Assembly: GCA_030592245.1 (NCBI GenBank)
Contig: JAUVJV010000077.1
Coordinates: 1-8,072, forward strand
Source of the DNA: Candidatus Eiseniibacteriota bacterium
GTDB taxonomy: Bacteria; Arandabacterota; Arandabacteria; Arandabacterales; Arandabacteraceae
Direction: 5' to 3'
DNA: 8,072 nt
The notes beneath the pieces were generated by a model, which was not told where the DNA came from, made no database searches, and saw only the letters and a program-made list of their open reading frames with translations. Position numbers and translations under genes: made by a program. How positions within the stretch are numbered: the first letter of the stretch is position 1; the number at the start of each line of letters is the position of its first letter. Below, piece after piece: positions 1 through 6,022 of the stretch.

Positions 1-1058
1 AGGAGCTCGAGCGTATAAGGGCGGACCTCAGGGAAAAGCGCCGGCAGGCATTGGAGATTGCGGGGAGAGAGCATGATCTCCAGGCCGAGGTCGACAGGAT
101 AAACGCCGAGATAGACGTGAACCGGGAACTCCTGCAGAAGCTAGGTGAAAAACAGGAAGTGCTTTTTCAGGACCTTGAATTCGCGCATGCCGACCTGGCA
201 AGGGCTGAGGAGAGGCTGGCCTCCGCGACGCTGATGCTGGAGAGGCGCCTGCGGGCGCTATACAAGTTTGGCAGGGTCGAAGCCATGGAGGTGATCCTGC
301 TCTCCAAGACTTTTGCTGACCTTGCGAAGCGAATCTATTATCTTTCAGTGATAGCAGATCATGATCGGGAGCTGATGACAGTCTTCTCAGAGCGGGTGGA
401 AACCCGAAGGGTTCTCATGGACCACATCGCAGCCAAGAAGAACAGAATCGACGGCGTAGGGCTGGAAGTTGAGATGGAGACCCGGAACCTCGAACTGAAG
501 AAGGAGGAGAGGGACGCCCTGGTTGTCCGGCTCAAGGAGAAGAGGTATTATTATGAGAACCTCACCGAGCGGCTGGAGGAGGCCAGCAGGGAGCTCGAGG
601 ATCTGATTGTGAATCTGGAAACCAGGCGTGAGGACAGCGAGTTTGCCGGCACCTCGTTCGAGATGCTAAAAGGCCGCCTGATGTGGCCATGCGATGGAGA
701 GGTAGTAGCCAATTTCGGGGTTGAGACTCACCCGCGGTTCGGTACGATTATCAGGAACAACGGTATAGACATAAAGACCATGCCCGGAACCAAAATAAGG
801 GCCGCGGCAAATGGGGTGGTGAGTTTTGCCGGTGCGCTTTCGGGTTTCGGCAATTGCATAGTCGTGAGCCACGGTGAAGGTTTCTACACCCTGTATGGTC
901 ACCTGGAGTCGATGATTGCGGAGAAGGGATACAATGTCGCGGAGGGCCTGGCCATAGGAGTGATAGGGGAGACCAGCACTCCCGAGGGGGCGGTCCTCCA
1001 CTTCGAGATAAGACACGGAAAGAAGCCGCTTGATCCGGCTGTGTGGCTTCTGAAATAG
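1..1058 (+). CDS. EnvC-like murein hydrolase activator (degenerate M23/LytM domain), 5'-truncated
   Basis: Periplasmic coiled-coil protein with a C-terminal M23/LytM domain. In the EnvC family such proteins activate N-acetylmuramoyl-L-alanine amidases at the septum under FtsEX control. The frame is open from base 3, so the true start lies upstream; the TTG at 51 is just an internal Leu codon. Counting from that TTG, residues about 1-205 are charged, heptad-like coiled coil. They include the EnvC-typical segment RLRALYKFGR and, a little further on, a DLAKRIYYLS segment. LytM spans about 210-335. Catalysis looks lost: the first zinc His of the HxxxD motif is Asn236 (NNGID), and the first His of the HxH motif is Val315 (VLHFEIR). 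Asp240, His284 (YGHL) and His317 remain. This pattern fits an activator better than a peptidase. The family often sits behind ftsE-ftsX, which may lie just outside the window. The stop is 12 nt before the ricT ATG. Confidence 0.88.
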   Translation, partial: ELERIRADLREKRRQALEIAGREHDLQAEVDRINAEIDVNRELLQKLGEKQEVLFQDLEFAHADLARAEERLASATLMLERRLRALYKFGRVEAMEVILLSKTFADLAKRIYYLSVIADHDRELMTVFSERVETRRVLMDHIAAKKNRIDGVGLEVEMETRNLELKKEERDALVVRLKEKRYYYENLTERLEEASRELEDLIVNLETRREDSEFAGTSFEMLKGRLMWPCDGEVVANFGVETHPRFGTIIRNNGIDIKTMPGTKIRAAANGVVSFAGALSGFGNCIVVSHGEGFYTLYGHLESMIAEKGYNVAEGLAIGVIGETSTPEGAVLHFEIRHGKKPLDPAVWLLK

Positions 1059-1070
1059 ACGGTGGGTCAG

Positions 1071-2120
1071 ATGGAAGAGCAAAACAAAAGCGGATTTGTG
1101 CAGGTGGAGTTCAAGGGCGAACGGACGGATTACTTTGTCAATTCGAAGCAGATTCCCATAGAGGAAGGCAACTACGTAGTCGTTCAGGTCGAGCGCGGCC
1201 GCGACATGGGTAAGGTCATACGGGCGGGCGAGATCCTTGACAAGATCAGCAAGATCAGGACGATCACCCAGGAAGTCCTTCGCAAGGCCAGCGAAGACGA
1301 TGTGGTCAAATATGAGAATAACAAGCAGAAGGAAAAGGAAGCCCGCAGGAAGTGCGAGGAGAAGGTCGCGGAGCGGGGTCTCAAGATGAAGCTGGTTGAT
1401 GTTGAGTATCAGCTCGATAGCAGCAAGATAACCTTCTTCTTCACGGCCGATGAGCGTGTGGACTTCCGGGAGCTGGTGAAAGACTTGGCCGGGGTCTACA
1501 AGACGCGTATCGAGCTCAGGCAGATAGGGGTACGTGACGAGGCGAAGCGGCTGGGCGGGTATGGGTCCTGTGGCCGGAGGTTCTGCTGCACGACCTGGCT
1601 CCAGGAATTCGAGCCGGTGACGCTGAAGATGGCGAGGGATCAGAGCCTGTCGGTCAGCCCCACCAAGATCTCGGGGGCGTGCGGCCGCCTGATGTGCTGT
1701 CTCGCCTATGAGCGGGATTACTACATGAAAGTTGCCAAGCGGCTGCCCAAGGTTGGCGCCAGAGTCGAAACGCCATATGGCGACGCGAAGGTGACAGATG
1801 TTGACATATTCGCCCAGGCTGTCGTGATGAAGGACGAAAGCGGAAATGAGATGAGGTTCACGCTGGACCAGATCACAAGAGACGGGCCGGCCAAGAAAGC
1901 CTCGACCGTGTGGAAAGTCGTGATCACCAAGGATGAAGATGATGATGACCACGACATGCATGATGAGCATGATGAGCACGACATGCATGATGAGCACGAC
2001 ATGCATGATGAGCACGACGTGCATGATGAGCATGACGAGCACGATGAGCATGACAAGCACGATGAGCATGACAAGCACGATGAGCATGACGATGATCACG
2101 AGAACTACGATGGGCAATAA
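1071..2120 (+). CDS. ricT: PSP1-domain protein RicT/YaaT with a His/Asp-rich repeat tail
   Basis: RicT (YaaT) of Bacillus subtilis works in the cytoplasm with RicA and RicF in an Fe-S-binding complex that directs RNase Y; outside Firmicutes the role is unclear. The PSP1 region covers about residues 10-215. Two conserved cysteine motifs are present: GSCGRRFCC (Cys167, 172, 173) and SGACGRLMCC (Cys204, 209, 210). I chose ATG 1071, giving 349 residues, because GGTGGG lies about 5 nt before it; GTG 1062 in frame would add three residues. The core ends near residue 287, about the size of B. subtilis YaaT. A 62-residue acidic tail follows, with sixteen x-His-Asp triplets (His 17 in total), ending DDHENYDGQ. 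That tail is not part of the family as I know it and looks metal-binding. No ricA or ricF homologue is visible in the window. The 3' end overlaps metG by 11 nt. The identity of the core is secure; the function of the tail is unknown. Confidence 0.93.
   Translation: MEEQNKSGFVQVEFKGERTDYFVNSKQIPIEEGNYVVVQVERGRDMGKVIRAGEILDKISKIRTITQEVLRKASEDDVVKYENNKQKEKEARRKCEEKVAERGLKMKLVDVEYQLDSSKITFFFTADERVDFRELVKDLAGVYKTRIELRQIGVRDEAKRLGGYGSCGRRFCCTTWLQEFEPVTLKMARDQSLSVSPTKISGACGRLMCCLAYERDYYMKVAKRLPKVGARVETPYGDAKVTDVDIFAQAVVMKDESGNEMRFTLDQITRDGPAKKASTVWKVVITKDEDDDDHDMHDEHDEHDMHDEHDMHDEHDVHDEHDEHDEHDKHDEHDKHDEHDDDHENYDGQ
1947..2090 (+). repeat. 9-bp tandem repeat (16 units) encoding x-His-Asp triplets
   Basis: Sixteen in-frame 9-bp units of the form NNN-CAY-GAY encode, in order, D/M/E/E/M/E/M/E/V/E/E/E/K/E/K/E followed each time by His-Asp. 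Part of the array has an 18-bp higher-order period (ATG CAT GAT GAG CAC GAC, three to four times). The third bases of His and Asp codons alternate between C and T, so the array is not a perfect microsatellite. The first triplet position varies between Met, Val, Glu and Lys. The repeat lies wholly inside ricT. Because the unit length is a multiple of three, all six frames stay open across it, which creates spurious long ORFs. Confidence 0.95.
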
Positions 2121-4086
2121 ATTCTATCTCACGACGGCGATTGACTATGCCAACAATGTTCCTCACCTGGGCACCGCATACGAAAAAGTGTGTGCCGACA
2201 TCATAGCGAGGTACAAGCGCCTTCAGGGGTACACCACTTACTTCTCAATGGGCAATGATGAGCACTCCCAGAACGTGCTCAAGGGAGCGGCGAAGAAGGA
2301 TCTTTCCGCCGAGAAGTTTACCGATGGCATGGCCGATATCTTCAAGAAAACCTGGGAGGGAATCGAGATCTCATATGACCGGTTCGTCCGGACCAGCGAG
2401 CCGGGTCACCAACGCGCGGTGGAGGAGATGTTCCGGCGCATAAATGACAACGGTGACATATACAAGTCGACGTACGCCGGCTGGTACTGCGTCTCCTGCG
2501 AGGGGTTTCTTAAGGAGGACGACCTTGTTGAGGGTAAGTGCCCGATGCACAAGCGGGAGCCCAAGTGGATTGAGGAAGAGAACCTTTTCTTCAGGCTCTC
2601 CAAGTATGCCGACGCGGTGCTCAAGCACATCGAGAAGAACCCCGGTTTTATCCAGCCTGACTCCCGGAAGAACGAGATTGTCAGCTTCATCAAGGGAGGG
2701 GTCACCGATGTCAGCATCTCGAGGTCCGGTGGAGCCTGGGGCATTCCGGTTCCGACCAACCCCGAACACGTTTTCTACGTCTGGTTCGATGCCCTGATAA
2801 ACTATCTCACCGCTATCGGTTTTCCCGATGACAAGGAAACCTTTGAGCGCTACTGGCCGGCGGACCTGCACATAATAGGCAAGGACATTACACGCTTTCA
2901 CTGCATACTCTGGCCTTCTATGCTGATGAGCGCAGGTCTTGAGCTGCCAAAAGCCATCTACGGCCATGGATTCGTGAATTTCAAGGGTGAGCGTATGAGC
3001 AAGACCCTTGGCAATATCGTGGAGCCGCTGGATGCCGCAAAGAAGTACGGGCCGGATTCGCTTCGGTATTACCTGTCACGAGAAGTGACCTTCGGCAAGG
3101 ACGGCGACTTTTCCTGGGAACAGTTCCTCCAGCGTTACAACTCGGAGCTTGCCAACGATCTCGGGAATCTGGTCAGCCGGACATGCGGCATGATCAAGCA
3201 GTATTTCGATGGACGGATACCTTCGGAGAGTGAACGCGCGGAGGATTCGGGTGGTGAGATGAGGGCGGTTTGTCAGGAAACGCAGAAAGCATATCTGGCC
3301 GCCATGGAACGCTATGAGATCCATAACGGCATCTCGGAAGTCTTCAAGGTAATTCGTGCGGCCAACCGCCATATAGAGGAAAGGGCCCCCTGGTCGCTGA
3401 TGAAAAAGCCGGAGGGCAAGCCTGAGGCTGCCCGGGTGCTGTTCACGCTCTGCGAGATTCTTAGAGAGATCGCGGTTCTCCTGTTCCCCTTCATGCCGGG
3501 CAAGGCGCAGGACATGTGGACAACGCTGGGCATCGATGAGGAGATCTCGGGGACCACTTTCAAAAATTCGTTTGGTTGGCGGGAATCCTGGGAAGGTCTC
3601 TCCGGGAGACTCGGAGATCTTAAGCCTCTGTTCCCGCGGATCGAAGCCGACGGCGCGGACCCCCGGCCGAGGAAAGCCAAACCCCAGAAGGCCCAGTCTG
3701 AGCAAGCCAGAGCCAAAGCGCAGGGAGCCGGAACCGGTAAGAAGTCGAAGGAGAAGCAGATGGGAGTTCTTGAGTTTGAGGATTTCAAGAAAATGGACCT
3801 CCGCGTGGCGCACGTTAAGAGCGCCACGATGGTGGAAGGGGCGGATAAGCTCCTGAAGATCGAGGTCGATATCGGCGGGGAGGACCGCCAGATCGTGGCC
3901 GGGATCGCCGAGCATTACGCCCCGGAAGAGCTTACGGGCAAGAACGTCATAGTGGTGGCTAATCTCAAGCCCGCCAAGATACGTGGTGTCGAGTCCCGCG
4001 GCATGCTCCTGGCCGCGACCGACGGAGACAAGGTTATCGTGCTGGTGCCGGACGCCGAAGCTTCACCCGGGTCCAGGATCTCCTGA
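2110..4086 (+). CDS. metG: Methionyl-tRNA synthetase with C-terminal tRNA-binding domain
   Basis: Class I synthetase that charges tRNA-Met (and initiator tRNA) with methionine in the cytoplasm; 658 residues. The Rossmann catalytic domain shows the HIGH-type motif PHLG at 18-21 and the KMSKS-type motif RMSKT at 295-299. A single zinc knuckle is seen as Cys127-x2-Cys130 and Cys144-x2-His147, the arrangement I recall for the Thermus enzyme. The helical anticodon-binding domain follows (about 350-510). A Lys/Ala/Arg-rich linker (about 515-550) leads to a Trbp111/EMAP-like OB-fold from about 552 to the end (FKKMDLRVAHV and the NLKPAKIRGVESRGML region). I chose ATG 2110 because MGNKFYLTTAIDY is a normal MetRS N-terminus. 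The frame is open back to 1933, but only through the ricT repeat, where it reads a Met/Thr/Ser-rich nonsense peptide. The start lies inside ricT, which suggests translational coupling. The ribosome-binding site is weak (GAG near 2100-2102). Confidence 0.97.
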   Translation: MGNKFYLTTAIDYANNVPHLGTAYEKVCADIIARYKRLQGYTTYFSMGNDEHSQNVLKGAAKKDLSAEKFTDGMADIFKKTWEGIEISYDRFVRTSEPGHQRAVEEMFRRINDNGDIYKSTYAGWYCVSCEGFLKEDDLVEGKCPMHKREPKWIEEENLFFRLSKYADAVLKHIEKNPGFIQPDSRKNEIVSFIKGGVTDVSISRSGGAWGIPVPTNPEHVFYVWFDALINYLTAIGFPDDKETFERYWPADLHIIGKDITRFHCILWPSMLMSAGLELPKAIYGHGFVNFKGERMSKTLGNIVEPLDAAKKYGPDSLRYYLSREVTFGKDGDFSWEQFLQRYNSELANDLGNLVSRTCGMIKQYFDGRIPSESERAEDSGGEMRAVCQETQKAYLAAMERYEIHNGISEVFKVIRAANRHIEERAPWSLMKKPEGKPEAARVLFTLCEILREIAVLLFPFMPGKAQDMWTTLGIDEEISGTTFKNSFGWRESWEGLSGRLGDLKPLFPRIEADGADPRPRKAKPQKAQSEQARAKAQGAGTGKKSKEKQMGVLEFEDFKKMDLRVAHVKSATMVEGADKLLKIEVDIGGEDRQIVAGIAEHYAPEELTGKNVIVVANLKPAKIRGVESRGMLLAATDGDKVIVLVPDAEASPGSRIS

Positions 4087-4095
4087 GGCCGCCGC

Positions 4096-4854
4096 GTGAT
4101 AGACAGCCACGCCCACCTGACCTATAAGGCCTACCGGAAGGACCTCCGGGCGGTCCTGGAGAGAGCCCGCGAGGCCGGTGTGACCGCGATCGTGAATGCC
4201 AGTTTCGACCTGCCCTCCAGCGAGGCCGCGGTGCGCCTGGCGGAGGACCATGACAATATCCATGTTGCCGTGGGCATCCACCCTCACGACGCAAAAACGC
4301 TGAACCTCGATGTGTTGAGCGCCCTGGAAGAACTCGCCGATCACCCCGGGGTGGTTGCCATCGGGGAGATCGGGCTGGACTTTTACAGGGACCTCTCCCC
4401 CCGGCGTATCCAGGAAGACGCGTTCAGGCTGCAGATCGGGCTGGCGAAGAACCCCGACCTTCCCATAATCATCCACGACCGGGATGCCCACCAGCGGACC
4501 ATGCACATCCTAAAGGACGAGAAGGTCAGCCGCGGGGTGCTTCACTGTTTTTCGGGTGATCTCAACCTTGCCCGGCAGGGTGTCGAGCTGGGTCTGTATA
4601 TCTCCTTCGCCGGACCCATCACCTATAATGGCAAGAAGGCACAGGAGATCTTGAAATGGATCCCTGAGGACAGGATCCTGATCGAGACCGACTGCCCCTA
4701 TCTGACCCCGGTGCCATACCGCGGCAAGCGCAATGAGCCGGCGCATGTGAAGTACGTGCTGGGGCGCGTTGCCGAGTTCCTGGATAAACCCGCTGAAGAA
4801 GTTGACCGGCTGACCGAGAAAAACACCCGCACTCTTTTTAACCTGCCGGCCTGA
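4096..4854 (+). CDS. tatD: TatD-family metal-dependent hydrolase/nuclease
   Basis: TatD proteins are divalent-metal-dependent TIM-barrel hydrolases of the amidohydrolase superfamily. Characterised members act as 3'-5' exonucleases in DNA repair or RNA quality control. The protein has 252 residues, a normal full length. All the expected metal ligands are visible: His5 and His7 in DSHAH, Glu91 in GEIGLDF, His127 in IIHDRDAH, His150 in LHCFSG and Asp199 in IETDCPYLTP. The C-terminal signature PYRGKRNEPAHV is present. The start is GTG 4096, where DSHAHL falls at the expected position. The Shine-Dalgarno-like TGAGG (4084-4088) overlaps the metG stop codon, so the two genes are probably translationally coupled. 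The order metG-tatD is common in bacteria. The exact substrate is not deducible. No downstream gene on this strand continues the operon. Confidence 0.96.
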   Translation: MIDSHAHLTYKAYRKDLRAVLERAREAGVTAIVNASFDLPSSEAAVRLAEDHDNIHVAVGIHPHDAKTLNLDVLSALEELADHPGVVAIGEIGLDFYRDLSPRRIQEDAFRLQIGLAKNPDLPIIIHDRDAHQRTMHILKDEKVSRGVLHCFSGDLNLARQGVELGLYISFAGPITYNGKKAQEILKWIPEDRILIETDCPYLTPVPYRGKRNEPAHVKYVLGRVAEFLDKPAEEVDRLTEKNTRTLFNLPA

Positions 4855-4946
4855 GGCCTGCGAGCCTGCCAGATTAGAGCATTTCACCTGCGCAATCGGT
4901 CGTAGCCGGGTTGAGAGGCTGGCCCGACGGCCTTCGAACCTACCAG
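4855..4946 (+). repeat. Degenerate 18-nt direct repeat downstream of tatD
   Basis: GGCCTGCGAGCCTGCCAG at 4855-4872 and GGCCTTCGAACCTACCAG at 4929-4946 match at 15 of 18 positions. A third shorter match, TCGAACCT, is at 4950-4957. They lie in the 144-nt gap between the convergent tatD and methyltransferase genes (4855-4998). A weak stem (AGGCTG 4916-4921 with CGGCCT 4928-4933, one G-T pair) has no T-run after it. I see no convincing terminator in this gap on either strand. Confidence 0.5.
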
Positions 4947-4998
4947 TCCTCGAACCTCGCGCTAGATCTCTCATCGGATAGTGTAGATAGGTGGCCCG

Positions 4999-5760
4999 TC
5001 AGGATTCCTTTTCAAAAACCGAGACCAGGAGATAGCCGGGGAGGCGATTGAGGGGAAAGAGGATTCGGCTTATGACTTCCACCAGGCCGGCCCAGGCCAT
5101 CCGGAGCGGTTTCGAGTTCCCGAAGTAATACTTGAGGAAGTGGAGTTCGGCCAGGAGGCCCACCCGGTATTCCCGCGCGAGATCGACCCCTGCGCCCTTC
5201 GCCACCTCGCCGAGTGAGGATATGGGCACTTCATAACCCGGCTGCCAAGCCTTACGGCGGTCGGCGTGAGCCTTGGCCTTGCCGTAGATGCGCGCATCTG
5301 CCGATGGGGCTATCACAATTACCCTGCCGCCGGACCGCGTGACGCGGAGCATTTCCTTGAGGATCCGGATTTGCTGCTCAAGGGTGAAGTGCTCGATCAC
5401 GCCGCCGCTCCAGACTGAGTCAAAGGAGCCGTCCTTGAAGGGCAGATCGAGTATGGACGCCTGAGTGGCAAGATGATCCTTGCCGGCCTCGGTGAACCGG
5501 GTCTTTGAGAAAGCCAGGGCCTCATCAGACTTATCCAGGAGGAAGACGGCCGCGCCCCGCTCCGCCAGGCCGAGGGACACCATGCCAGTGCCTGATCCCT
5601 CCTCCAGTATTCTCCTGCCTCCCGGGCCAGGTATCTCCCGCCGGAGGATACCCGTAACCGTCCTGTGGATAACATCCTTGGCCAGGAAAGCCCCCAACCT
5701 GCCTGAGGTTACCCGCCTCTTCTCACTCCAGATTTCATCCCAGCGTTGATTCTGCTTCAT
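4999..5760 (-). CDS. Class I SAM-dependent methyltransferase
   Basis: Predicted cytosolic methyltransferase of the Methyltransf_11/UbiE-like type, 253 residues, substrate unknown. The Rossmann SAM-binding core is clear. Motif I is EEGSGTG (53-59), an acidic residue for the SAM ribose is Asp76 (FLLDKS), and motif II/III is DGSFDSVWSGGVIEHF (110-125), followed by EMLRVTRSGGRVIVIAP (136-152). The C-terminal third has no recognisable extra domain and ends in a mildly hydrophobic stretch. I chose ATG 5760 because GGAG at 5766-5769 sits 5 nt before it and MKQNQRWDEIWSEK is a usual family N-terminus. A start at 5859 would add 33 residues encoded by the structured intergenic element and is not supported. 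The gene converges on tatD and diverges from the C25 peptidase gene. Neither neighbour suggests its substrate, and small-molecule, quinone, lipid or sugar methylation are all possible. Confidence 0.88.
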   Translation of the reverse strand: MKQNQRWDEIWSEKRRVTSGRLGAFLAKDVIHRTVTGILRREIPGPGGRRILEEGSGTGMVSLGLAERGAAVFLLDKSDEALAFSKTRFTEAGKDHLATQASILDLPFKDGSFDSVWSGGVIEHFTLEQQIRILKEMLRVTRSGGRVIVIAPSADARIYGKAKAHADRRKAWQPGYEVPISSLGEVAKGAGVDLAREYRVGLLAELHFLKYYFGNSKPLRMAWAGLVEVISRILFPLNRLPGYLLVSVFEKES

Positions 5761-5762
5761 AT

Positions 5763-5769
5763 CTTCTCC
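5763..5769 (-). promoter_or_regulatory. Ribosome-binding site of the methyltransferase
   Basis: On the minus strand GGAGAAG precedes ATG 5760, with 5 nt between GGAG and the start codon. It decides the start against the longer in-frame candidate at 5859. It lies 6 nt downstream of the outer stem of the structured element at 5776-5835, so folding of a leader RNA could affect ribosome access. Confidence 0.75.
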
Positions 5770-5775
5770 AACATA

Positions 5776-5835
5776 ACACATCGGCCTCAGCTCGTGAATT
5801 GTGAATTCACAACCTGGGGTCAGGTACCGATGTGT
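5776..5835. other. 60-nt element: 9-bp inverted repeat enclosing two hairpins
   Basis: The ends are a perfect 9-bp inverted repeat, ACACATCGG (5776-5784) and CCGATGTGT (5827-5835). Inside are the perfect 14-nt palindrome TTGTGAATTCACAA (5799-5812) and, directly adjoining, the hairpin ACCTG-GGGT-CAGGT (5812-5825). The three stems together form a three-way junction, with about 14 unpaired nt on one side. The heptamer GTGAATT occurs three times (5794, 5801 and 5834). On the minus strand the element would form the 5' leader of the methyltransferase mRNA just before its ribosome-binding site. It may instead be a REP-like or non-autonomous transposon remnant: GGGGTCAGGT next to GAATTNTGAATTC-like sequence resembles, from memory, DNA flanking Y1 (IS200-like/RAYT) transposases. 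No transposase gene is present here. Confidence 0.6.
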
Positions 5836-5878
5836 GAATTCGCGAGCCGATCCGCCCATCCCGTCCCCTCATCTGAGA

Positions 5879-5896
5879 GCGGTGTCGCGCCACCGC
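5879..5896. other. GC-rich inverted repeat upstream of the C25 gene promoter
   Basis: GCGGTG (5879-5884) and CACCGC (5891-5896) form a perfect 6-bp stem around TCGCGC. There is no T-run on either strand, so it is not a terminator. It ends 12 nt upstream of the -35 box, a position suited to a regulator-binding site, though that is inference only. Confidence 0.4.
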
Positions 5897-5908
5897 GCCC
5901 GAAATCAC

Positions 5909-5938
5909 TTGAAAACAGGCCCTCCGGTCTGGTATAAT
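5909..5938 (+). promoter_or_regulatory. Strong sigma70-type promoter for the C25 peptidase transcript
   Basis: The -35 box is TTGAAA (5909-5914) and the -10 box is TATAAT (5933-5938), 18 nt apart. A TG dinucleotide one base before the -10 makes it an extended -10 promoter. Transcription should begin near 5944-5947, leaving a leader of about 130 nt before the ATG at 6074. It is the only near-consensus promoter I find in the window. Confidence 0.85.
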
Positions 5939-5994
5939 GTATAAAACGACTGATGATGAAAGGGTCGATGACATCAACTGAGGGAAACAATTGC

Positions 5995-6022
5995 CGAGCC
6001 CATATGGGCTCGTTTATTTGTT
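5995..6022 (+). terminator. Rho-independent-like terminator between promoter and C25 gene
   Basis: An 18-nt perfect palindrome, CGAGCCCATATGGGCTCG (5995-6012), folds as a 7-bp stem with an ATAT loop and is followed by TTTATTTGTT. It lies about 50 nt downstream of the predicted transcription start. It would either end a short RNA of about 75 nt or attenuate transcription into the peptidase gene. The T-run is interrupted by A and G, so termination may be only partial. Confidence 0.6.

Noticed and set aside
1721..2074. Minus-strand frame reading a Ser/Cys-rich metal-thionein-like peptide
   Set aside because: The Ser-Cys pattern is the complement of the 9-bp repeat in another frame. There is no ribosome-binding site, and the sense strand encodes a convincing RicT.
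1947..2090. Repeat array considered as a CRISPR or intergenic satellite
   Set aside because: Units are 9 bp without spacers, and they are in frame inside a coding gene.
1933..2109. N-terminal extension of MetRS
   Set aside because: It is only repeat-derived Met/Thr/Ser sequence. MetRS homology starts exactly at Met 2110.
666..2117. Long minus-strand frame antisense to envC and ricT, reading hydrophobic Leu/Val/Met-rich repeats at its start
   Set aside because: It is the antisense shadow of the ricT repeat and two well-identified genes. It has no family resemblance, and its hydrophobic repeats follow directly from the complement of His/Asp/Glu codons.
4928..4960. GGTTCGA-like T-arm on the minus strand, suggesting a tRNA
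   Set aside because: No matching T-stem, acceptor stem or anticodon arm can be drawn around it. It is part of the degenerate direct repeat.
5799..5812. TGTGA/TCACA palindrome as a CRP-type binding site
   Set aside because: The half-sites are only 2 nt apart, whereas a CRP site needs about 6 nt. The palindrome is better seen as part of the three-stem element.
5761..5859. 33-residue N-terminal extension of the methyltransferase
   Set aside because: It reads through the inverted repeats, has no ribosome-binding site, and a good one sits before ATG 5760.
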